Shown piece by piece: positions 7,701 to 11,114 of a stretch of DNA of 11,114 nt. The position numbers and the translations under genes were made by a program. This stretch comes from an uncultured Roseburia sp. (GTDB taxonomy: Bacteria; Bacillota; Clostridia; Lachnospirales; Lachnospiraceae): positions 1 to 11,114 of the forward strand of contig CAJTYI010000095.1 of NCBI GenBank assembly GCA_910584215.1, in the 5' to 3' direction. The notes below the pieces were generated by a model that saw nothing but the letters and a program-made list of their open reading frames with translations, had not been told where the DNA came from and did no database searches. Numbering within the stretch: position 1 is the stretch's first letter; each line of letters opens with the position of its first letter.

Positions 7701-7746
7701 CATCATGCAGCACCTGAAGATCTTCATAATATTTTGGTACAATCAT
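4705..7746 (-). CDS. lacZ: Beta-galactosidase, LacZ type, glycoside hydrolase family 2
   Basis: Hydrolyses terminal beta-D-galactosyl residues, e.g. lactose to galactose and glucose. At 1013 residues it has the full LacZ length and the usual order: sugar-binding jelly-roll domain (about 45-215), immunoglobulin-like domain (about 216-305), TIM barrel (about 307-605) and C-terminal Bgal small-chain domain. Barrel motifs include FHGVNRHDFDPVTG (321-334), NAIRSSHYPN (355-364), WSMGNES (441-447) with E446 as predicted acid/base, and LLVEYSHAMGNGPGD (514-528) with E517 as predicted nucleophile. The small-chain domain shows GYGPMESYCDKH and the RPQENGSH stretch. No signal peptide, so cytoplasmic; this fits the permease 87 bases downstream. 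An AAGGGGGG stretch precedes the ATG at 7744-7746. Divergent from the AraC regulator, with a candidate activator site and cre site between. No Leloir-pathway gene is present here. No frameshift or lost catalytic residue seen. Confidence 0.96.
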   Translation of the reverse strand: MIVPKYYEDLQVLHDGVMPARSYYIPASKRMERLVEHREESDRIQFLNGEWKFRYFESIYDVTDRFFEIGYDTSDYGVMPVPGVWQINGYDWNQYSNIRYPFPFDPPYVPQDIPCGAYVSQFEYRSDANAPRAYLNFEGVDSCFYVWMNGVYIGYSQVSHATSEFDVTSALTEGVNTIAVLVLKWCDGSYLEDQDKFRMSGIYRDVYLLKRPRQAVSDYRITTEVTEQKAQLKLELSYLERPVDTKVTVYDRDNAVAAFGRAGTNGILLEIVHPYLWSAEHPALYTLVIETEHEVITDFVGFRTLEIRGNIIYLNGQKIKFHGVNRHDFDPVTGCAVSIGQVQKDLAMIKQYNFNAIRSSHYPNAPYFYQLCDKYGFMVMEEADVEAHGPFMAYYREDTEENRIRGWNRQIADHPAWEASILDRVKLMVMRDKNRPCILMWSMGNESAYGCNFERALRWTKEYDPGRITHYEGARYRDYDVSYDYSCLDLYSRMYPALEEIEAYMKNDASKPFLLVEYSHAMGNGPGDLEDYFRLIHGNDMLCGGFVWEWCDHAIDMGKAPNGKTKYGYGGDFGETIHDGNFCMDGLVYPDRKPHTGLLEYQNVHRPARVVSYDEETGELRLHNYLDFTDLGDYASVCYEVTCDGIRVEEGMIPSCCVPPHGEASVRLKPVIPRAGRVYLKITYRLLTEMPFAAAGHVLGFDEICLTNEDGRNQTARMWWNQKTDAGAAVGVAETDCGVLIKGKGFAYRYSKKTGLFESLSYGGREYLKRPMEINIWRAPTDNDRYVKVAWETAHYREAYARAYDTVVKQTGEGVEIYSTLSLVAASVQPMMEMKALWTIDTDGGILASLAVTRNDEFPALPRFGIRMFLPDQLGHVSYYGYGPMESYCDKHQAASHGLYRSAVSDLQEDYLRPQENGSHFDCDYVEVCCGQYGIAAAAERRFSFQALKYTQEELERKAHCYELEEAGSTVLCLDYAQNGIGSDSCGPDLRDAYCFNDASFCFRFKLVPFVKA

Positions 7747-7836
7747 CCTAAGCCCCCCTTACCATATACACTTTTTTGCCCAATACACCTGCTGCTTGTA
7801 AATATTGCTACTTTTATCGGTTTCCTATGTGCATTT

Positions 7837-7865
7837 ATTGTACAATTTTACTCAAACTAAGTCTA
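7837..7865 (-). promoter_or_regulatory. Candidate promoter of lacZ and the permease gene
   Basis: On the minus strand TAGACT (7860-7865; 4 of 6 to TTGACA) is followed after 17 bases by TACAAT (7837-7842; 5 of 6 to TATAAT), giving a start near 7830 and a leader of about 84 bases. The weak -35 box with a tandem repeat just upstream fits a promoter that needs an activator. Confidence 0.5.
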
Positions 7866-7879
7866 TAAACACGATTGCA
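7866..7879 (-). promoter_or_regulatory. Candidate cre site (CcpA catabolite control)
   Basis: On the minus strand TGCAATCGTGTTTA fits the cre pattern TGNAANCGNNNNCA at all fixed positions but one (T instead of C at position 13). It abuts the proposed lacZ -35 box and overlaps the AraC-type repeat and the upstream edge of the regulator promoter. Glucose repression of lactose use would make sense here. A 14-base degenerate site can occur by chance. Confidence 0.4.
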
Positions 7880-7904
7880 CAAAACATGCACAAAATGATA
7901 CAAT
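7875..7904 (+). promoter_or_regulatory. Weak candidate promoter of the AraC-type regulator gene
   Basis: TTGCAC (7875-7880), 18 bases, then TACAAT (7899-7904), with a start near 7911 and the ribosome binding site AAGGAGG at 7921-7927. The -35 box matches only partly. The promoter would coincide with the tandem repeat, so the regulator binding there could also repress its own gene. An alternative is TATAAA at 7864-7869, without a well-placed -35 box. Confidence 0.35.
7876..7895. promoter_or_regulatory. Tandem direct repeat, candidate AraC-type regulator binding site
   Basis: TGCACAAAA occurs at 7876-7884 and again at 7887-7895, an 11-bp period, about one helical turn. AraC-family proteins commonly bind direct repeats spaced in this way next to the -35 box. 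The site ends 10 bases upstream of the proposed lacZ -35 box. A further TGCACA core lies inverted at 7828-7833, near the predicted lacZ start, and the site recurs inside the regulator gene at 8129-8144. Confidence 0.6.
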
Positions 7905-7935
7905 AAACAAAGCGACACGCAAGGAGGAACCGCTT

Positions 7936-8808
7936 ATGTATATGAATTCTGGGTATTTGAACAATTCACTGATCGACTTTAAAGACAAATCAAGACCTTT
8001 GATCGTCGGAAGCTGCGGCACTTACCGCCTCAGCACGCATCCAAAGCTGCCGACATACCGCCCCCGCGGAAGACTGGACTTTCAGATTCTCTATGTCTCG
8101 GCCGGAATTGCACATTTTCACTTTGACAATGCACAAAATGATACGGTTGTCACCGCCGGACACATGGTGGTCTATCGACCAAAAGAATTTCAGAAATATG
8201 AATATTACGCCACAGATCAAACTCAGGTATACTGGGTTCATTTCACTGGCGGGAATGTCAAGAATATTCTGCGAAGTTACGGCATCAAAGACGATATGCG
8301 CGTATGCTACACCGGAACTTCTCTGGAATATGAAAGAATTTTTAAAAGAATGATATCAGAACTTCAGCGCTGCCAACCTGACTATGAGGAAATGCTCTCA
8401 CTGCTTCTCAACCATCTCTTCATCCTCATCCACCGTCAACTGTCCGCACAGCGCCTGCTGAAAAATGAATATCTGGACCATGAGATGGAACTGGCAGCAC
8501 AATATTTCAATGACAATTATAATACCAACATCAGCATCGAGCAATACGCCGCCTCGCGCGGTATGAGCGTCAGCTGGTTTATCCGCAATTTTAAAGAATA
8601 CACCGGCACCACACCGATGCAGTACATTGTTTCCATCCGCATCACCAATGCACAGGCGCTGCTCGAAACAACCACTTATACTGTAACAGAAATCGGACAT
8701 ATCGTCGGATATGAAAATCCCCTGTACTTCAGCCGCATCTTTCATCGGCAAAAAGGATTTTCGCCATCCGCATACAGAAAACAGACCACAAAGAAATCGC
8801 AGCGATAA
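7936..8808 (+). CDS. AraC-family transcriptional regulator of the lac locus
   Basis: A 290-residue regulator, the usual size for two-domain AraC proteins. The N-terminal half (about 20-165) is a cupin-like sensor fold (LDFQILYVSAGIAHFHF at 47-63, AGHMVVYRP at 74-82, YWVHFTG at 99-105), which in relatives binds a sugar. The C-terminal half (about 185-285) holds two helix-turn-helix units: ISIEQYAASRGMSVSWFIRNF (199-219) and VTEIGHIVGYENPLYFSRIF (250-269), ending in the family signature GFSPSAYRK (274-282). AAGGAGG lies 8 bases before the ATG at 7936; an ATG at 7942 is a less well-spaced alternative. Divergent transcription from lacZ and the repeat in the shared gap suggest it activates lacZ and the permease in response to lactose, galactose or a related glycoside (inference). 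The effector is not deducible. It converges on the second XRE gene. Confidence 0.9.
   Translation: MYMNSGYLNNSLIDFKDKSRPLIVGSCGTYRLSTHPKLPTYRPRGRLDFQILYVSAGIAHFHFDNAQNDTVVTAGHMVVYRPKEFQKYEYYATDQTQVYWVHFTGGNVKNILRSYGIKDDMRVCYTGTSLEYERIFKRMISELQRCQPDYEEMLSLLLNHLFILIHRQLSAQRLLKNEYLDHEMELAAQYFNDNYNTNISIEQYAASRGMSVSWFIRNFKEYTGTTPMQYIVSIRITNAQALLETTTYTVTEIGHIVGYENPLYFSRIFHRQKGFSPSAYRKQTTKKSQR
8129..8144 (+). repeat. 16-bp intragenic copy of the regulator binding region
   Basis: ATGCACAAAATGATAC is identical to 7886-7901 in the promoter region, 243 bases upstream; here it encodes residues 65-70 of the AraC-type protein. A second TGCACA core lies at 8109-8114, 21 bases (two helical turns) upstream of the one in this repeat. 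It may be an auxiliary operator used for looping or for limiting read-through of the regulator gene, or chance. Confidence 0.45.
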
Positions 8809-8849
8809 GCCCCGATAACCATATTCCCCACACCCCTGAGAACAGCAAA

Positions 8850-8871
8850 CAGGCCATCTAACGATGGCCTG
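8850..8871. terminator. Hairpin between convergent genes, probable terminator
   Basis: CAGGCCATC (8850-8858), loop TAAC, GATGGCCTG (8863-8871): a perfect 9-bp GC-rich stem. It lies between the AraC-type gene (stop at 8806-8808, plus) and the second XRE gene (stop at 8900, minus). On the minus strand it is followed by TTTGCTGTTCT, a weak T-run; on the plus strand by AAAG. It therefore better suits termination of the XRE gene, though the stem could serve both directions. Confidence 0.55.
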
Positions 8872-8899
8872 AAAGATCGTGCAGCGGCGCGCCGTGCTC

Positions 8900-9238
8900 T
8901 CACTGCTGCCCTGTCATCAGCTTTTTCATGTACGCCAGCACACGTCCGATGAAGGCATCCCTCTCCGCTCTGCTGCAATTGGCAAGAAAGACTTCCAAAT
9001 CAAAATCACAGGTCTTTTCTCCTGTAATCAGACAGGTCGGATCGATCTTGTAACGCTCATACAAGGTCAGCATCTTCTCTGGCTGTAAACCGTATGCGCC
9101 GCTCTCCAACTTGCGGTAATGCTCCACACTGACATCCAGCGTCTCTGCAAAGTCCTCCTGTGTATATCCGCTGTTTTCTCTGGTGGTCTGCAACCGCCTC
9201 CCAATCATGATATTAATCTCTTTTTTCGCTGCTCTCAT
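8900..9238 (-). CDS. Small XRE-family HTH transcriptional regulator, paralogue 2
   Basis: A 112-residue DNA-binding protein with the same plan as the regulator at 2799-3134: a Cro/C1 helix-turn-helix at about 12-70 (IGRRLQTTRENSGYTQEDFA, then VSVEHYRKLESGAYGL at 36-51), YKIDPTCLITG (63-73), and a tail with LANC (85-88) and GRVLAYMKKLM (98-108). About half the positions are identical to paralogue 1; the recognition-helix segment HYRK.ESGA.GL and the tail are the best kept. GAGG lies 8 bases before the ATG at 9236-9238, the same spacing as in paralogue 1; an internal ATG at codon 11 lacks that support. It is divergent from the TetR gene and convergent with the AraC-type gene. Target unknown. 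The near-identical recognition region suggests the two may recognise related sites. Confidence 0.88.
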   Translation of the reverse strand: MRAAKKEINIMIGRRLQTTRENSGYTQEDFAETLDVSVEHYRKLESGAYGLQPEKMLTLYERYKIDPTCLITGEKTCDFDLEVFLANCSRAERDAFIGRVLAYMKKLMTGQQ

Positions 9239-9261
9239 ATCGTATACCTCGCTCTTATGCT

Positions 9262-9306
9262 AATCATAACAATGCAAAGTATATGTAAACAGATTGTTTT
9301 ACAACC
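9262..9306 (-). promoter_or_regulatory. Promoter and possible operator of XRE paralogue 2
   Basis: On the minus strand an extended -10 box TGTTATGAT (TATGAT at 9263-9268) sits 24 bases before the ATG, exactly as in paralogue 1. The blocks ACAGA (9289-9293) and ACAACC (9301-9306) align without gaps with those of the first promoter. A TGTAAA/TTTACA inverted repeat (9284-9289, 9298-9303) across the -35 region could be an operator; it is not kept in paralogue 1. Confidence 0.6.
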
Positions 9307-9472
9307 ATCCTTTTGCCGGATTGCAACAAATTTGTCTTGTCTGTCATATGGATAATTGGAATACTTTTCCATCCCAAACAGCCTATCGCCATGGAATGTA
9401 TCGTAAAGGCTGCGTCGTTACTTACTTGTAAGATATAAATGATCTATGACTTGACTTTTTGATTCGGTTATG

Positions 9473-9515
9473 CAATACTATAAATGAATTTACAGTAAAT
9501 TATTTTATAGTATTG
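9473..9515. promoter_or_regulatory. 43-bp near-perfect palindrome, probable TetR-type operator
   Basis: CAATACTATAAA (9473-9484) mirrors TTTATAGTATTG (9504-9515), and inside them AATTTAC (9487-9493) mirrors GTAAATT (9495-9501) around a central A at 9494. All lie on one axis: 19 of 21 pairs match. The palindrome ends at the first base of the TetR ribosome binding site (GAGG, 9515-9518) and covers candidate -10 boxes such as TACTAT (9476-9481), 19 bases from TTGACT (9451-9456). The exact promoter is uncertain. Position suggests autorepression; the length suggests two TetR dimers on nested sites. Confidence 0.75.
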
Positions 9516-9526
9516 AGGATGGTAAT

Positions 9527-10123
9527 ATGCCGAGCAGTCCGAAAATTCCCAAAGAAACCATATTAAAAATTGCTTTAGATATGTTGATACAAGACGGTTA
9601 TACGTCGATTACTATCCAGTCGCTGGCAAAGCGAATCGGTTGTTCCACACAGCCTATTTCATGGCATTTTGGTAATATGGAAAACTTTCGCAGCGCGTTG
9701 ACCGCGTACGCCTTGCATTATGCAAATGAAAAAATGCTCTCTGCCGCGAAAGGCATGTCAGCTTTTTCCAATGTAGGGAAAGGATATATCGATCTCGCCT
9801 TCGATGAACCTAACCTATTTCGCTATCTTTACATGAGCGGCGAAAGCGGCTATCACGCCGGCGGTTTTGATATTCTTTCAACTGCCGAAGCAAACTCTGT
9901 TATGGTAGATCAGATCGCAAAGCAGATCGGGATGTCAGCAGGGAAAGTGGCCAGTTTCTTTCGGAACACTATCATTTATACGCATGGACTCGCCTGCTTT
10001 CTTGTGTCCGGGCTGATAAAAGCATCCAAAGAAGAAGTCTATGCAATGGTGGAACAAGGAGCCTACGGATTTCTGCTACAAGCCGGCATTGATTTAAAAA
10101 AGGGGGATAACAATGAACACTAG
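9527..10123 (+). CDS. TetR/AcrR-family transcriptional regulator
   Basis: A 198-residue regulator of normal TetR length. The N-terminal DNA-binding domain (about 8-58) has TITIQSLAKRIGCSTQPISW as the helix-turn-helix (TSITIQSLAKRIG at 26-38, STQPISWHFGNMENF at 40-54, where W46-H47-F48 replaces the common Y-x-Y-F). The C-terminal helical domain shows NTIIYTHGLACFLVSG (147-162), like the WHG-type ligand-binding domains of the family. GAGG lies 8 bases before the ATG. A 43-bp palindrome directly upstream is the likely operator. The gene overlaps the membrane protein gene by 11 bp, so the two are co-transcribed and translationally coupled; the regulator probably controls that protein in response to an unknown small molecule. 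Ligand not deducible. Confidence 0.9.
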   Translation: MPSSPKIPKETILKIALDMLIQDGYTSITIQSLAKRIGCSTQPISWHFGNMENFRSALTAYALHYANEKMLSAAKGMSAFSNVGKGYIDLAFDEPNLFRYLYMSGESGYHAGGFDILSTAEANSVMVDQIAKQIGMSAGKVASFFRNTIIYTHGLACFLVSGLIKASKEEVYAMVEQGAYGFLLQAGIDLKKGDNNEH

Positions 10124-11006
10124 CGCCAAAGATATGATAACGAAACGCATTTTCACCTTTCTTTCCATCGTATTTGGAATCTTGTATATTCCCTGGATAA
10201 TCGGCATGATCTTGCCGGGTCTTGGAGAAACCATATATGCCATCATCCGTTTTCCGGTTGTATTTATGGGAACACCCGCTCTGGCTGTTTTTATCACCCG
10301 AAAGCGAACGAAAGATGTCACACCGCTGAATTTTTGCGCAAAGATTTTTCAGAATAAAAAAGCACTGCTGTTCTCAACACTGCTCCCGGGTGCGGCTATC
10401 TTTCTCGGCACCGTATTGTTCTTTTTGATCTTTCCCGAAGACTTGGATTTTCAGGGCAGATACATATCACAAACATATGGTGCATTTGGTGCACCACAGG
10501 ATATTCATCTGACAATCGGCTCCATGTTTCTTATGGGACTCATCGTCTACGCAGTTTCTGCTGTTTCATTGCCGATATGGTATATAGCGCTCGGTGAAGA
10601 TATTGGCTGGCAGGGGTATATGCTTCCGCTGTTGTGTAAAAAAATGTCTGTAAGATGTGCCGTTATCCTAAATGGCGCATTATGGGGACTGGCCCATGCG
10701 CCGCTAATATATTACGGCATGAATTATGGCACAGATTATTTGGGGGCGCCCTATACGGGAATATTGATGATGGTATTTGTGACGATTGTACTTGGAATAT
10801 GGATGTCTTTTATAACTTTAAAGACAAAGAACTGTATGTATGCGGCAATCATTCATGGCGCTGCTGATATCATCGGGGAAGTTGGCACATGGATATCGTT
10901 ATCCGCCAAAAGCAGCCTGCTTGGTCCGACGCCAACAGGAATCATTGGTCTGAGTGTTTTGCTGATTGGCGCGATTGTATTGTTCTTTTCGCTGCCGAAA
11001 CAGTAA
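10113..11006 (+). CDS. CPBP-family intramembrane protein (CAAX-protease/Abi-like), variant motif
   Basis: A 297-residue polytopic membrane protein with about eight hydrophobic segments. The three family motifs occur in order: GEDIGWQGYMLP (161-172), WGLAHAP (191-197, H195) and IIHGAAD (246-252, H248 and D252). In active CPBP proteases motif 1 is usually EExxxR, with two glutamates and an arginine as in GEEIGWRGY. Here the second acid is D163 and the arginine position holds Q167, so activity may be altered or lost. Bacterial members act in peptide maturation, bacteriocin self-immunity or unknown roles; none can be fixed here, and no bacteriocin precursor is visible. AGGGGG (10101-10106) lies 6 bases before the ATG, which sits inside the TetR gene (11-bp overlap), indicating coupled expression. 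A stem-loop follows 34 bases after the stop. Confidence 0.82.
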   Translation: MNTSAKDMITKRIFTFLSIVFGILYIPWIIGMILPGLGETIYAIIRFPVVFMGTPALAVFITRKRTKDVTPLNFCAKIFQNKKALLFSTLLPGAAIFLGTVLFFLIFPEDLDFQGRYISQTYGAFGAPQDIHLTIGSMFLMGLIVYAVSAVSLPIWYIALGEDIGWQGYMLPLLCKKMSVRCAVILNGALWGLAHAPLIYYGMNYGTDYLGAPYTGILMMVFVTIVLGIWMSFITLKTKNCMYAAIIHGAADIIGEVGTWISLSAKSSLLGPTPTGIIGLSVLLIGAIVLFFSLPKQ

Positions 11007-11039
11007 CAGCGCGCCAATGCATATATCTTCCGGGCATAA

Positions 11040-11062
11040 AAAGAATCACTCCGTGATTCTTT
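11040..11062 (+). terminator. Stem-loop downstream of the TetR-CPBP pair, probable terminator
   Basis: AAAGAATCAC (11040-11049), loop TCC, GTGATTCTTT (11053-11062): a perfect 10-bp stem flanked by an A-run and ending in TTT. It lies 34 bases past the CPBP stop. The T-tract is short, so termination may be partial; the A-rich and T-rich flanks would suit both directions. Confidence 0.55.
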
Positions 11063-11063
11063 G

Positions 11064-11106
11064 CAAGTTGCTTTGCAACTTGAGAATTGATGCGTCTGAC
11101 GACGCA
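11064..11106. repeat. Two further hairpins forming a repeat-like intergenic element at the right edge
   Basis: CAAGTTGC-TTT-GCAACTTG (11064-11082, perfect 8 bp) and TGCGTC-TGAC-GACGCA (11091-11106, perfect 6 bp) follow the terminator hairpin with only 1 and 8 bases between. Three consecutive compact hairpins are more than a terminator needs and resemble a REP/MITE-like intergenic repeat cut by the window end. Confidence 0.5.
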
Positions 11107-11114
11107 ATTTCCTA

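Noticed and set aside
7812..7825. A second cre-like sequence in the lacZ leader (minus strand GGAAACCGATAAAA)
   Set aside because: It misses two fixed positions of the consensus, including the first T and the late C, so it is too degenerate to report as a feature.
8885..8894. 10-bp palindrome CGGCGCGCCG
   Set aside because: Short and GC-rich, next to the XRE stop codon, with no T-run or second half-site; consistent with chance.
9408..9417. GGCTGCGTCG shared with 1499-1508, considered as a third copy of the right-edge repeat
   Set aside because: A 10-base match is expected by chance in a window of this size, and the flanking sequence does not continue the similarity.
1..11114. CRISPR array, tRNA, rRNA, transposase, integrase, toxin-antitoxin or phage-defence operon
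   Set aside because: No regularly spaced repeats, no tRNA-like cloverleaf noticed, and no protein with such motifs. The XRE genes are single and lack a toxin-like partner, so they were not called antitoxins.

Overview
The window looks like chromosomal DNA of a low-to-mid GC gut Firmicute, most likely a Lachnospiraceae-type Clostridium relative. This is inferred from strong AGGAGG-type ribosome binding sites, a CIRCE/HrcA heat-shock operator, an ECF-type vitamin transporter subunit, a GPH-family sugar permease paired with a GH2 beta-galactosidase, and small XRE regulators. No mobile element, phage gene, rRNA, tRNA or CRISPR array was recognised.

Left part (1-3134, all recognised genes on the minus strand). 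The first ~95 bases may hold the end of a gene entering from the left; 97-226 is AT-rich and holds nothing recognisable. Then come a small heat-shock protein (227-658) with a sigma-A promoter overlapped by a CIRCE element, an ECF transporter S component (842-1426), a two-part protein with a C-terminal uridine-kinase-like P-loop domain (1535-2608), and a 111-residue XRE regulator (2799-3134). The kinase-like gene and the S component lie head to tail and may be one unit for uptake and phosphorylation of a nucleoside- or vitamin-like compound.

Centre (3247-8808): a lactose/beta-galactoside locus. A 1013-residue LacZ-type beta-galactosidase (4705-7746) is followed by a GPH/MelB-type permease (3247-4617), both minus, with a stem-loop in the gap. 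An AraC-type regulator (7936-8808) is divergent. The shared intergenic region carries a candidate lacZ promoter, a near-consensus cre site and a 9-bp tandem direct repeat with 11-bp period just upstream of the lacZ -35 box, which suits an AraC-type activator site. A 16-bp exact copy of part of that site lies inside the AraC coding sequence.

Right part (8850-11114). A second small XRE regulator (8900-9238, minus) is a clear paralogue of the first; the two share their promoter layout as well as their protein sequence, and they bracket the lac locus. Next is a TetR-family repressor (9527-10123) preceded by a 43-bp near-perfect palindrome, overlapping by 11 bp a CPBP-family membrane protein (10113-11006) with variant catalytic motifs. 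The window ends in three consecutive short hairpins that look like a terminator plus a repeat-like intergenic element cut by the window edge.

The window is mostly recognisable metabolism and regulation. The least ordinary signals are the duplicated XRE cassette with its conserved promoter, the TetR palindrome, and the AraC-site repeat with its intragenic copy.
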